Shown piece by piece: positions 19,108 to 31,094 of a DNA stretch of 64,000 nucleotides (position 1 is the first letter of the stretch; each line of letters starts with the position of its first letter). The notes under the pieces were generated by a model that was not told where the DNA came from, did not search any database, and worked only from the letters and a program-made list of their open reading frames with translations. Position numbers and translations under genes: made by a program. This DNA comes from Saprospiraceae bacterium (lineage in GTDB: Bacteria; Bacteroidota; Bacteroidia; Chitinophagales; Saprospiraceae): positions 103,156 through 167,155 of the forward strand of contig JADKGL010000001.1 in the NCBI GenBank assembly GCA_016722295.1. The letters run 5' to 3'.

Positions 19108-19656
19108 TCAAACATCCATCAAGTCAATGTCGATCAAACTTTCTAATCCACTATAATTTCTTTGACTACTATACATCCAATCTTCAGCTTTTAATACCCA
19201 ACCACTGCGTACTGGATTCTCATGAATATAAGCCATTTTTTTGCATGTAAATGCATGACTTACTAATTCGATAGCATGATTCTCGTGAGTCCAAAATTGC
19301 ATCTCGCTATTCCTTTTATGGCTCTTTGCAGCAAATTCAAATCTTTTTAACATCCAGTCCTTTCTACTTTCATTTGTTTCTCCAATTTCTTTTAAAATTT
19401 TTGTAGCTGTATGACGTTTGAAATCCCTTATAATATCTGGAAGATTTCCTTCTGCAGCACTTAAAATACAATGAACATGATTTGACATTATGACATATGC
19501 CCAAATATGCAGTCCTTTATGTGTACGACAATATTCCATGCTATCTAAAATAATATCTCTATATACTTTCCTAGTAAAAATATCCACCCAATCAACAACT
19601 TGAAATGTAAGAAAATAAATACCAGATTTGTCATAGATTTGATAGCCTGTACTCAT
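19108..19656 (-). mobile_element. REP-associated tyrosine transposase (RAYT, IS200-like Y1 family)
   Basis: Single-domain HUH transposase of about 182 residues. The N-terminal stretch YFLTFQVVDWVDIFTR and the histidine pair in MSNHVHCIL are typical of RAYT proteins. The C-terminal ENPVRSGW and DWMYSS motifs are also characteristic. The start is taken at the second Met (19656), which precedes the conserved GYQIYDKSGIYF. The family is thought to be domesticated and to spread REP palindromes rather than move itself. Here palindromes flank it on both sides. Confidence 0.93.
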
Positions 19657-19718
19657 GTAAGCAAAGTTAATCAAAATCTCTTTACATTAAAAAAAAATTA
19701 AATCAAGTTAAACTAATT

Positions 19719-19875
19719 CATGGCTCAGCCATGATAACATATCGACGTAGGATAATCCTACGCCGAGCATACGGTGTATGCTGCGCTTCGCTAGGCGTAG
19801 GCTGTGCCTACGACTCTCATAGTCACAAAAAAACAAATCAAAATAATCATGGCTCAGCCATGATAACACATCGAG
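19719..19875. repeat. Right REP-type palindrome array flanking the RAYT gene
   Basis: This continues the alternating pattern of the left array with unit B (19719), unit A (19789) and unit B (19848, truncated after the first palindrome), in the same orientation. Overall the order is A-B-A-B-A, transposase, B-A-B, so the gene sits exactly in an A/B junction of one array. Confidence 0.9.
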
Positions 19876-20201
19876 TATAGACGAAAAAGTCTAAACTCAT
19901 ACTTGCAAAATTATTAGAAATATTGCTTTCGTTCATTGAAAATTCAAATAATAAGAGCAACAGCTTATTACTTGAACTTGCACAATGTTATTAAACATAT
20001 TTAAAGAACCAAGCATTTATCTAGTTAGTCAATTCAATTTTTTATTTTGAAATATTTCTAGGCTAAAAGCAGCATTTCTGTAGAACAAATAAGCTCTTCA
20101 TTAAATAATAAAAACAAAGCATCTCTAGCTAAACAATATATCAGGTTTTTTCATTTTACAATTAGTAAAATTAAGAATAATTCAAAAAAATTTCATAGTA
20201 A
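19876..20201. other. Intergenic region upstream of katG
   Basis: AT-rich spacer of about 325 bp after the last REP unit. It should hold the katG promoter, but no clear TAnnTTTG element or peroxide-regulator operator could be recognised. Nothing else is seen. Confidence 0.4.
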
Positions 20202-22363
<2,162 letters not shown>

Positions 22364-22431
22364 AATATGACAATCAATAATGACACTGTGAGTTACTACC
22401 ATTTAAGACTAATCGCAATTAACAAAATTTA

Positions 22432-22776
22432 TTACCACTTTTCCTTTGGCAACTTCACCATGCCAAAAAATCTTCGGATACTATATTTGCCCACTCCATG
22501 GATTAGGATATGCATTAAGCCTCCAATAATTGCAATATTTTTAAGAAAATTAACCGTTTGAATATTTTTTGTTCCTTCTGGAGCATTCCAAAACTGATAA
22601 ACCATAAATGTTACAGGAACCCAATAGATCAATAATAGAGTCACCGCAAAACCAGATCGATAACCAATCAATAAAAAAATGCCTCCTACTAATAAAACAA
22701 AGCTAGCTATATAAAGTAACAAATCTGGATTCCACTGAAAACCATATTCTATCATTGTGGCTTTTGTTCTGCTCAT
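22432..22776 (-). CDS. DoxX-like small membrane protein
   Basis: A 114-residue protein with about four hydrophobic segments (roughly residues 18-38, 42-62 and 78-98 are clearest), and the C-proximal stretch NFLKNIAIIGGLMHIL typical of the DoxX family. Members are poorly characterised membrane proteins, some linked to redox or sulfur metabolism. It is convergent with katG 69 bp away. No operon partner is evident, so no specific function is assigned. Confidence 0.7.
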   Translation of the reverse strand: MSRTKATMIEYGFQWNPDLLLYIASFVLLVGGIFLLIGYRSGFAVTLLLIYWVPVTFMVYQFWNAPEGTKNIQTVNFLKNIAIIGGLMHILIHGVGKYSIRRFFGMVKLPKEKW

Positions 22777-22873
22777 ATGTTTTACTGAAGAATAAGATTC
22801 AAATAAAAATATAGCAGAAAGAAAAACTCTTGAAATTAAATCAAAAAATATCTTTCATGAATTGAAATATTGC

Positions 22874-23272
22874 CTAATAGGTAAAGGCAAAGCTAGAATA
22901 TAAAAAGGAAAAACTGAAATAATTAAGCTGAAAAGATTGACCACAACCACAAGTATCCTTAGCATTTGGATTAACAAAGCTAAATCCTCTATTATCCAAT
23001 CCTTCTACCCAATCTATCTGCATTCCAGCTAAATATAATGTGTGTGCTTTCTCCATAAGAATCTGAAGACCACCAATCTCGTATATTTGGTCTTTTTCTT
23101 GCTGTAAATCAAAGCCTAATACATAAGAAAAACCAGAGCATCCGCCTCCTTTGACTCCTACCCGCAGTCCATGCCCTTCGGGTATATTTTGTTCAGTGCG
23201 AATACGTTGCAGTTGAACTAATGCAGATTCAGAGATACTAATTGGGCTTTCTGTGATAACTTCTGCGACCAT
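22874..23272 (-). CDS. Iron-sulfur cluster assembly protein, IscA/ErpA (HesB) family
   Basis: A-type Fe-S carrier of 132 residues. The three conserved cysteines are present in GGGCSGFSY and DTCGCGQSF, and the N-terminal ISISESALVQLQRI matches the family start. Relatives normally end within a few residues after CGCGxSF. Here the frame runs on for about 18 aromatic residues (QLNYFSFSFLYSSFAFTY), probably because the normal stop was lost by mutation or an indel. No isc or suf genes are adjacent. Confidence 0.92.
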   Translation of the reverse strand: MVAEVITESPISISESALVQLQRIRTEQNIPEGHGLRVGVKGGGCSGFSYVLGFDLQQEKDQIYEIGGLQILMEKAHTLYLAGMQIDWVEGLDNRGFSFVNPNAKDTCGCGQSFQLNYFSFSFLYSSFAFTY

Positions 23273-23416
23273 TTTCTTTTTTATTAACTAAACAAAAATA
23301 ATCCAAATTTAGTTCTACAGCAAGAAGATTCAATTAATTTAAAATTTTATAGATCTTTACCTCGTTCTAATTCGGAAATTCGAACTTCGGTCAATTTTTA
23401 TTATTAAATATCCAAT

Positions 23417-23935
23417 ATGTCAACTTTTCTTGAAATACTAAAATACATCTTGCCTTCATTGGTTGTCGCAGGTACGGTCTTTTATATGCTGAAAAAATAT
23501 TTTGCTGAAGAAAAATCCAAACGTGATTTTGAATTTAGAAAGCAAAATGACCAAATGGCTTTTCCAATTAAAATTCAAGCGTATGAAAGATTAAGTTTGT
23601 TTTTAGAGAGGATACGCATCCATAATTTAATTGGGCGAATTCAAAACAAGGATATGGATCCTCAAATATTTGTCCATGCCTTGATGATGGGCGTGAATCA
23701 TGAATATGAGCACAATCTTGTACAACAAATTTATACTTCGGACAAATTGTGGGAAATTATTTTATTTGCAAAAAATGAAATTATACATTCTTTACATGAA
23801 ACAAATACACTAAATCAATCTAAAACAATTGAAGAAATAAAAAATTACTTATATACAGAGGCTATCCCAAAAACTGACCCGATTATTGATACAGCAATAC
23901 TTGCCATCAAAAAGGAAATACAATTACTTCTGTAA
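23417..23935 (+). CDS. Membrane-anchored protein of unknown function
   Basis: A 172-residue protein with one N-terminal transmembrane segment (about residues 8-26), then a charged, largely helical cytoplasmic region containing FPIKIQAYERLSLFLERI. This architecture recurs in Bacteroidota as an uncharacterised family, but I cannot name a function. It is divergent from the IscA-type gene (144-bp gap) and convergent with the thioredoxin-like gene downstream. Confidence 0.75.
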   Translation: MSTFLEILKYILPSLVVAGTVFYMLKKYFAEEKSKRDFEFRKQNDQMAFPIKIQAYERLSLFLERIRIHNLIGRIQNKDMDPQIFVHALMMGVNHEYEHNLVQQIYTSDKLWEIILFAKNEIIHSLHETNTLNQSKTIEEIKNYLYTEAIPKTDPIIDTAILAIKKEIQLLL

Positions 23936-23961
23936 ATTTTCAGACAATAAAGAGTTGAAAA

Positions 23962-25167
23962 TTACTTTAATTTATTGACCAATTCTGAAAATTTCGAAAC
24001 ATCCATTCCCGGATTATTCTTTGCACATGAAATGGCTTTGTTGAAAAATAATTTGGCTGAATCCATCTCATTGATTAAAACCAAATACTTAGCTTTTAAA
24101 TATGTGAAATTGCAATTCACTACACCTGTACATTCTGGCTTTTGTAATCTTTCCTCAATATAATCATTTATTTTTCTTAGTTCATTTTCTTCTAAAGCTA
24201 ACTTTAAAAATTGTTCAATAATATAGATATCACCTTTCAAATTTCCATTCTTTCTTAATAGCATTTTCTCGCATAAATCCATTAACGATTTTCGATTATT
24301 TGCTTCAATAAACAATTGTGCTTCTCGTTCCCAAGTAAATAAGTCTGGATTAACTGTTGAATCTAAAGCAACCATCTGAGTTTTAGCTTCTGCGACTTTT
24401 TGCATATTCCACTTTTTGGACTCAACACTATTGATAGATCTAGTAAGTATATTTTTCAAAGTCTCTAATTCGCGGCCTTTATATTTGCCCTCTTCAAAAT
24501 TAATCATGCTATCTCTATGTGCATACCAATACCTGTAAAACCCATTATCAATGGATTGGACAAAAGACCTCATCGTAAGATAGCTCTTCTTGGAATTCAT
24601 TTGATCTTTAGGAAAAATAGAATACAATTCATCAGCTATAACATGAATCATGCTGTCACTTTTGATCATCTGCAAATAAGATGAATAGGCTGTCAACGTC
24701 TTATAACTGTGGTCTCCATTTCGATATTTCTTTTCGATGCTCTCTACCCTTTCATTTGGATCTAATGCAGTTTTTGCTATAAAAATTAATGCATTAGGAT
24801 CTTGCGGCGGCATTGCAAAATGAATAAATTTTTTACTTGCAGAAAAAAAGAAAAACACTGGAATCCCGGGTGGCTTTATACCTGAACTATCCATGAATTG
24901 CTGGTCCTCTGGTGCAATAGGATCTACATTGATTTTATAATTAATAAAATTCTGATTATAAAATTCAGAGACTTTTGGATTCTCCATCAAGGTGGCAATC
25001 GTTTGACATACATGGCAAGACTTGCTATAATATTCTACAAAAACAATTTTATTTTCGCGTCTTGCCTTAGCGAATGCGGTATCAATGTTGGTCTCAAACA
25101 GAATAGACTGTGCTTCCCCAGCAACATTAAGTAACAAAAGAAAACTCACTAAAATAAATTGTTTCAT
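23962..25167 (-). CDS. Secreted thioredoxin-fold protein
   Basis: The start is placed at the ATG at 25167, which begins a clear signal peptide (MKQFILVSFLLLLNVAGEAQ). A longer frame to 25221 would bury that signal. The thioredoxin-like domain follows, with the redox pair CHVC at residues 51 and 54. The remaining 270 residues are helical and lack an obvious catalytic motif. A periplasmic or surface disulfide-handling role is likely. The upstream CotH gene ends in its own terminator, so this gene probably has a separate promoter. Confidence 0.85.
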   Translation of the reverse strand: MKQFILVSFLLLLNVAGEAQSILFETNIDTAFAKARRENKIVFVEYYSKSCHVCQTIATLMENPKVSEFYNQNFINYKINVDPIAPEDQQFMDSSGIKPPGIPVFFFFSASKKFIHFAMPPQDPNALIFIAKTALDPNERVESIEKKYRNGDHSYKTLTAYSSYLQMIKSDSMIHVIADELYSIFPKDQMNSKKSYLTMRSFVQSIDNGFYRYWYAHRDSMINFEEGKYKGRELETLKNILTRSINSVESKKWNMQKVAEAKTQMVALDSTVNPDLFTWEREAQLFIEANNRKSLMDLCEKMLLRKNGNLKGDIYIIEQFLKLALEENELRKINDYIEERLQKPECTGVVNCNFTYLKAKYLVLINEMDSAKLFFNKAISCAKNNPGMDVSKFSELVNKLK

Positions 25168-25229
25168 GTCTTTGAATTCAATATTAGACAAACACTGCTT
25201 ACATTCTGAAAGTTCAACCACTTTATATC

Positions 25230-25258
25230 AAAAAAAAAGAGAGGAATTTTTTCCTCTC
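25230..25258 (-). terminator. Intrinsic terminator after the CotH-family gene
   Basis: On the minus strand the 8-bp stem GAGAGGAA / TTCCTCTC (25239-25246 with 25251-25258, 4-base loop) is followed by nine Ts. It begins about 24 bp past the CotH stop codon and separates it from the thioredoxin-fold gene. Confidence 0.9.
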
Positions 25259-25281
25259 CTTACATAAAACTTAAATATCAA

Positions 25282-27606
25282 TTATTTCAGAATACTTATT
25301 TTATTCGTTTGATTTGTTGACTTAATAAGATAAATTCCATTAGGCCAATCGTGAGTGTCAATTCTAAGCTTTGCATTCACATTTTGTTCGAAAACTTTAT
25401 ATCCATAAGAATTAAAAATTTCGATAGGTTCATCTTGAGCAGACTCTACTATAAAATAATTCTTAGCAGGATTGGGATAGATCTTCAATATATAGATATG
25501 TTTATCGTCATTTGCACTCACAAGATCATTTGATTTATTAAAAGTATGAGTTTGTATTTTAAAAGGACCTTTGCCATTAGGAACTCTTGCGAACGCGATA
25601 TCAGTACCAAGTGTACTATAACTCATTGAATCTACAATTTTAATATCTTTATCAACTAAATATAAATTCTCTCCCGAAGCAGATAATTTAAAATTGGCAT
25701 GCATACCGGATTGAAGACCATCTTCATCTGCCCAAATAACTAAATAAGAATTCGCAGGAATAAATGTACTATCTGGAAAAGTAAACTTCATTAGATTGTC
25801 GGGATTGTCGGATATTGACCATCCACTGATATCCATTGTTTGAGAAGAAGTATTATATAGCTCTATCCAGTCATCAAATTCACCATCTTGATCTGAAACA
25901 GTGGTAGTATTGGAAGCCATGATTTCATTAATTACGACTTCATTGAAATTTGATTTACCGACATTTACTCTAAAAATAAAAACATCGTGTTCAGCACCAA
26001 CTGGCATGTAGCTAGCCGTTCCAGCTCCATCATTTGCGATTGCCTCAATATAATATCGGACATAAGCACCTTCTACTTGGCCTGGTATTACCCCACCAAA
26101 GACACCATCATTTTCTATGCCATCTTGATGCTTGCCATCATCAAACATGTCTGTTCTTTCGAAAACTCCATCGAATCCAGTGCCATAATATAATCTAACC
26201 AATTTTATACCTGATGCCACTTCAACCTTTGCATTTACTATCACTTCTTCATTTGCGTCTGGAGTTTTATCTTGAACTCCTTCTGTCATAAATTGTACAT
26301 TCGAAATACTAGGACCAATACGTTTAAATTCTGTATTTGCTGTAAATGTGTTTCTACGTGTAGTAATGAGATTTATTAAATCAGTTTTAGCCGTTTTAAA
26401 TTGATCATAAGTATATATTTTTTTAGTTCCTGTATTAACTGAAGAATCTATTAAAGCGTAATACTTTTCTATTTTCGAATCAATCGTTGTTTTATCTAAA
26501 TACTCATTAAACATCACTCGAGCATGAGCTAAATATCTTTGTCTCAATTCTGGTTCCTTAAGTAATCTTGAAGCAAGAGGAAATTTGACATCAGTCTCTT
26601 TATTAAAAATGCTCCAAGTAGCTGCCATCCCTCGCATAACGCTATTTCCATCATATTCCAATGGTACAAGTCTTCCAGTTTCCTTATCAAAATAAATATA
26701 ATAATCCATTCCACCTTTATTGATATAGCTATCATCATCACCGAACATGATCTCATGTGCTACAAACCACAGTGCACGATCTACATCCATCACTTTGTGC
26801 AACGTGTCATACATTTGGCTCAATGCAGGCTGATTCAAGGCTTGTGAAGCTACCATCAAATCTTGCCAAGGATGCAACATTCCAGATTTCTTTAAAGTAT
26901 AATTTGGCTTGTATAAAGTGGTATCTGTCCCAAGAAAATTAATAGAGGAAGTACCCGCACCAAAGCCTCCTCCACCTGGTCCACCGCCACCTGTCACACT
27001 TCGTTCCGCTCTCCATCTTGTTCCATCATTACTCAAAAACCATTCATTGATAAATTCACTATCCAAACCTTGTACCAATGCATACACCCCATAATATACA
27101 CCGTTTACAAATACTCTTGCAAACGCACTTCGAGCAGCTGGTATATGATGTCTATTGTGGCTTAAATATGTTACTTCTCGCATATTTGATTCATCTTCAT
27201 ATGCATTGTTCAAATTAAATGTCTCATATCCATCATGATCCTGTCCCTTGATGAACCCATTCATTGTCACATTGAATGATTTCTTTCCATTTGCCACCAC
27301 TCTTTGAAAAGATGTCTGACCCTTATATCGAACGCCTACACTATCATATTTGACACCATCAATATAAAGTGATGCTGGTATATCCTTTTTTGTATTATAA
27401 TTCGTCGTCAATTGGTTCAAATAATCTGTTTGGGAAAAACGAAAATCAAAATCATGAATTTTTGTATCATCAAAAACATTTTTAGATTCTCGATTACCTG
27501 TAATTAATCTTTTATGATCATCGGAAAACCTCATAAAATATGGAAGATCTTGCGCAATCATTGTTTTTACAACAAGTGAGAGTATGAGTAAAATTTTAAA
27601 TTTCAT
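25282..27606 (-). CDS. CotH-kinase-family surface protein with lamin-tail domain and T9SS sorting domain
   Basis: Exported protein of 774 residues. After a signal peptide (residues 1-18), the CotH domain spans roughly residues 50-430, with DSVGVRYKGQTSF and EIMFGDDDSYINKGG among the recognisable stretches. A middle domain of about 100 residues follows, then a lamin-tail domain (NEVVINEIMASN through ANFKLSASGENLYLVD) and a T9SS type A tail (KIYPNPAKNYFIVES, ending ISILK). CotH proteins of spore formers are atypical protein kinases. The role of secreted Bacteroidota versions is unknown. It lies 17 bp after the CHU_C gene. Confidence 0.92.
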   Translation of the reverse strand: MKFKILLILSLVVKTMIAQDLPYFMRFSDDHKRLITGNRESKNVFDDTKIHDFDFRFSQTDYLNQLTTNYNTKKDIPASLYIDGVKYDSVGVRYKGQTSFQRVVANGKKSFNVTMNGFIKGQDHDGYETFNLNNAYEDESNMREVTYLSHNRHHIPAARSAFARVFVNGVYYGVYALVQGLDSEFINEWFLSNDGTRWRAERSVTGGGGPGGGGFGAGTSSINFLGTDTTLYKPNYTLKKSGMLHPWQDLMVASQALNQPALSQMYDTLHKVMDVDRALWFVAHEIMFGDDDSYINKGGMDYYIYFDKETGRLVPLEYDGNSVMRGMAATWSIFNKETDVKFPLASRLLKEPELRQRYLAHARVMFNEYLDKTTIDSKIEKYYALIDSSVNTGTKKIYTYDQFKTAKTDLINLITTRRNTFTANTEFKRIGPSISNVQFMTEGVQDKTPDANEEVIVNAKVEVASGIKLVRLYYGTGFDGVFERTDMFDDGKHQDGIENDGVFGGVIPGQVEGAYVRYYIEAIANDGAGTASYMPVGAEHDVFIFRVNVGKSNFNEVVINEIMASNTTTVSDQDGEFDDWIELYNTSSQTMDISGWSISDNPDNLMKFTFPDSTFIPANSYLVIWADEDGLQSGMHANFKLSASGENLYLVDKDIKIVDSMSYSTLGTDIAFARVPNGKGPFKIQTHTFNKSNDLVSANDDKHIYILKIYPNPAKNYFIVESAQDEPIEIFNSYGYKVFEQNVNAKLRIDTHDWPNGIYLIKSTNQTNKISILK

Positions 27607-27623
27607 AAACTGAATTTTTATAA

Positions 27624-30281
27624 TTATCGAATTAGAGTGATGTCACCAGAAACAGTTTGAATATAGCCATCAAGAAACTCCACATCAGCTATCCAAGTAT
27701 ATACGCCAGGTGATAATAAATGACCTTTGTAAATGCCATTCCATCCGATATAAGGATTGTTTGCTTGAATTTTTGTATTGTGATATAATAATTCACCCCA
27801 ACGAGAATAAATCATCATACTGTTAATTTGTTTGATCTGTTTAGTCCCGAACAAAGTAAAAAAATCATTTATCCCATCATTATTGGGACTAAAAACATTA
27901 GGAGGCCAAACATCTCGATTTTTTAGTATTCTAATAATAAAATTGATTGAATCCAAACAGCCATCAATAGATTCGAAAATAACAGAGTAACGAATATCTT
28001 CATTTGGTTTGGCGTTATTTGTGACACAATCATTGCATTTCAAATATAATTCAGGAACCCATTTTACAGACTCAGGCATTCCAACATAATCAATATCTAT
28101 ATCGATCGAATCTCCTAATTCAATGACATGATCCTCTTCTTGAGATATTTTTATTTTAGCTGGATCTGACAAAATTACTGAATATTGGAAAGGGCATTTA
28201 TTCTTATCTTGAAAAGTAAAATTATAGATCCCAGAATTTAATTTTGAAAACACGCGAACTGAATCCCATTTGCCATTATTCAAAGAATACAAAATTGGAG
28301 GAACAGCTCCCGAAATATTCTCAATCACAATTTTCCCAGCATATGAATCTGTGCAGGTCGGATTTGTTTCCTTAATTCGAATATTCAATGGACTAGGCTC
28401 CAAAAGATTTACTTGAAGTTCTATTGGACAATCATTTGCATCCAATATAGTCACTATATATTCACCTGAAGCTAGATTCATTAGAATCGAATCAGTCGAA
28501 GAGTTATTCCAAGAAAAGCGATAAGGTTTGGTCCCTCCCTGTGTATTTAAATCTATCCTTCCATCAGTTGAACCAGAGCACGAAATTTGATAACCATTAT
28601 AATCAGAAAGCTTTACTTGGCTTTGCAGTATTTCAGGCTGTGTAATCGTTTGATAAATAATTTTTTGATTTCCAAAATTATCTTTAATATAAATTTCATA
28701 GTGACCGGCATCAAGCCCTTGTAAGGTTACTGTTTCATATAGATTTTGAATTTGACCATTTGAAATTAAGATCAATGGATTCTTTTCTATTCTATAAGTA
28801 AATGGTGGAGTACCTGAATCTACGCTAAAATTTAAACTTCCCGATTTATCCTGATTACATTTCAAATTAGAAAATGAGCTTACTCCTCCAATGTTGCAAA
28901 CAATAAAATTTAAATTTATATTCACAACACTATCGCATCCATTAAATGAATCGAATACTTGAGCATAATTTCCTGACTGAAAATATTTTTTCGATCCAAT
29001 TACAATTGTATCACCAATACAAACAGTTCTCGAAATGTTTTGTGGTGCAATTTTAAAAAAATCAATAGTGATATCGAGTATGCTATCACATCCTTGCCAA
29101 CTACTGAGGTTCTGTTGAAATTTTCCTTCATTAAAATAGTTATCATTTCCAATTCTAATTGTATCCCCTTGACATATTGTTTCAGCGATAGGACTATGTA
29201 CTGGATCAATAAAATTCAACGAGAGATATAATATACTATCACAGCCTTGCCAATTCAAATACTGCTGTTGGTAATCCCCAGTGCTGCTATATTTTTGATT
29301 TGCAATTTGAATAGTATCTCCTACACATGCACTTCTTGTCAATGTACTTGATACTGCTGGTCTAAATGTTAAAGTAAATTCTAGTAAACTATCACAACCT
29401 AAAAAATTCTGATATGTAATAAAATACTTACCAGCATTACAGATTGTGGTATCTTTTAGATAGACACAATTTCCTTGACAAATCGATGTGTCAACGGAAT
29501 GAAAACTTCTTTGATTCACTCGAATAGTTTTACATTCTGGCGGAGCAATATCACAGGCATTTGAAGCTTGTACACAGAGCTGATAATCGCCAAACTTAGC
29601 TGTGCTAAAGTTTACATTCTGTCCATAGCCAAGTACAGTTCCATTGAGCTTCCATTCATATTTTACAGCACCAATCACATTTGAAACAGAATATACTCCA
29701 TTAGAATTTTCACACAAAGTATCTGGCCCTGTGATAATGCCCGAATTGGCTAAAGGATTAACTTTAGTTGATCCAGAAATAACTCTTACTTTATAGTTGC
29801 AAACATCGCCTTGATTACCATCCATAACAAAGTAATAATGCTGACCTACTTTTAACTTTTCCTTCATCACCAATCGGACAGTGGTGTTGGGCAAAATATC
29901 TCCATCACAATTAGAAACCAATCGATAATTCTTACAATCGATGCCTTCATAAATACCCATTTCAAGACCTGATCTGCCTCGACAATTAAAAACATCGACT
30001 TCGAGTATCAAATCTTCTGTACCAGCCATAAAACCGATCCATTGCATATTATGATTGGTAGTGGTACAAAAGCCTGGTGGTTCTTCTCCAGATACAGTAC
30101 TTGTATTTCGTCCAGTAAACCCATTAATATCGCATATCAAACACGCTTCTTTACAAGTAGATGTCATTAGATATGGCGCTTGACAGATTGGCGGCAATGT
30201 CTGACCAATAGCATTATTAGCAATGAAAACTAACAATACAAATGCTACAATTATCCACAGAAAGCGCACCAGATCTCTCAT
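27624..30281 (-). CDS. Large surface protein with SprB-type repeats and CHU_C (gliding-motility) C-terminus
   Basis: 885-residue exported protein. A signal peptide/anchor (about residues 9-26) is followed by a cysteine-rich N-terminal domain and a PKD/Ig-like segment (about 200-255). Four tandem repeats of about 50 residues follow, each with a GDTI motif and a GCDS motif. SprB-type repeats come next (GGTKPYRFSWNNSSTD is typical). The CHU_C domain (PPNVFSPNNDGINDFF onward) is a type B T9SS sorting signal. The protein is presumably cell-surface attached and may act in adhesion or gliding. It lies 9 bp after the choice-of-anchor V gene. Confidence 0.92.
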   Translation of the reverse strand: MRDLVRFLWIIVAFVLLVFIANNAIGQTLPPICQAPYLMTSTCKEACLICDINGFTGRNTSTVSGEEPPGFCTTTNHNMQWIGFMAGTEDLILEVDVFNCRGRSGLEMGIYEGIDCKNYRLVSNCDGDILPNTTVRLVMKEKLKVGQHYYFVMDGNQGDVCNYKVRVISGSTKVNPLANSGIITGPDTLCENSNGVYSVSNVIGAVKYEWKLNGTVLGYGQNVNFSTAKFGDYQLCVQASNACDIAPPECKTIRVNQRSFHSVDTSICQGNCVYLKDTTICNAGKYFITYQNFLGCDSLLEFTLTFRPAVSSTLTRSACVGDTIQIANQKYSSTGDYQQQYLNWQGCDSILYLSLNFIDPVHSPIAETICQGDTIRIGNDNYFNEGKFQQNLSSWQGCDSILDITIDFFKIAPQNISRTVCIGDTIVIGSKKYFQSGNYAQVFDSFNGCDSVVNINLNFIVCNIGGVSSFSNLKCNQDKSGSLNFSVDSGTPPFTYRIEKNPLILISNGQIQNLYETVTLQGLDAGHYEIYIKDNFGNQKIIYQTITQPEILQSQVKLSDYNGYQISCSGSTDGRIDLNTQGGTKPYRFSWNNSSTDSILMNLASGEYIVTILDANDCPIELQVNLLEPSPLNIRIKETNPTCTDSYAGKIVIENISGAVPPILYSLNNGKWDSVRVFSKLNSGIYNFTFQDKNKCPFQYSVILSDPAKIKISQEEDHVIELGDSIDIDIDYVGMPESVKWVPELYLKCNDCVTNNAKPNEDIRYSVIFESIDGCLDSINFIIRILKNRDVWPPNVFSPNNDGINDFFTLFGTKQIKQINSMMIYSRWGELLYHNTKIQANNPYIGWNGIYKGHLLSPGVYTWIADVEFLDGYIQTVSGDITLIR

Positions 30282-30290
30282 AAATACAGA

Positions 30291-31064
30291 TTATGGAAGG
30301 AAAAATTTTATCGCATTTTTTTCTTCAATTTTCAATATATAAATATCAGAAGTAAATTTCTCTAAATTAATAAACTCGAGCTCTGATTTAATTTCCTTAC
30401 GAACAATAAGTTTTCCAGTAGTCTCGTATATAGCAAGCTTTACATCCTTCTGATTTTTAATAATCAAATTTTTATTTTGGATAGTAAAGTCAATATTATT
30501 TTTTGAATCGATCACATCTGATGTCCTTTTTAATACAACTGACTTTTTATTTACCAATACATTATCTCCAGTATTTTCGCGGTCATTGTTGGCAGCCAAG
30601 GAAACAAAATAAAATGTAATAGAATCTCCCATCACAAGTGAAGCTGGTGAAGTCCAAGTAAAGGTCCATGTCACACTATCCACTATTGCCTTTGAATTGG
30701 CTTGTCTAATATATTCTCTACCAAGATTCGATGCGATAGATGTTCCAGCGACATTTGTCAATTTTCCTGCTCTCAACAAATCTTTTCCTAAAGCAGTCAA
30801 TTCAAAACCTGCCAAAGAGGCATTGCTTTTTTGCTTTAATGTAATTGTATAAGCTGTACTTGGCAAAACAGTATCAGGTACACCAGCAATCTGAACAGTA
30901 CCAACAAATGAACCACCTCTATGACAATCTGATGCTTGACACGTCGTCTCACCTGGAGCTCCTGTTCTTGCTACCGGCGGATTCTTTGGGTCATTCTTTG
31001 CACTAAAAAATGCAATAATTGCGATACCTGCTACCAAGTTAAAAACATTAATAATTCGTTTCAT
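30291..31064 (-). CDS. Choice-of-anchor V domain protein with T9SS tail
   Basis: 257-residue exported protein. After a signal peptide (about residues 1-22) comes TGAPGETTCQASDCHRGGS, the start of the reelin-like choice-of-anchor V domain seen in many Bacteroidota surface proteins. The CX4CH arrangement is reminiscent of a haem site, although relatives usually have a CXXCH-like spacing. The C-terminal 70 residues resemble a T9SS type A tail (KLAIYETTGKLIV). It belongs to the minus-strand series beginning at the sigma factor gene, 30 bp after the lipoprotein gene. Confidence 0.82.
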   Translation of the reverse strand: MKRIINVFNLVAGIAIIAFFSAKNDPKNPPVARTGAPGETTCQASDCHRGGSFVGTVQIAGVPDTVLPSTAYTITLKQKSNASLAGFELTALGKDLLRAGKLTNVAGTSIASNLGREYIRQANSKAIVDSVTWTFTWTSPASLVMGDSITFYFVSLAANNDRENTGDNVLVNKKSVVLKRTSDVIDSKNNIDFTIQNKNLIIKNQKDVKLAIYETTGKLIVRKEIKSELEFINLEKFTSDIYILKIEEKNAIKFFLP

Positions 31065-31094
31065 CTAATTTATTTAATTTAGCTATTAATTTTT

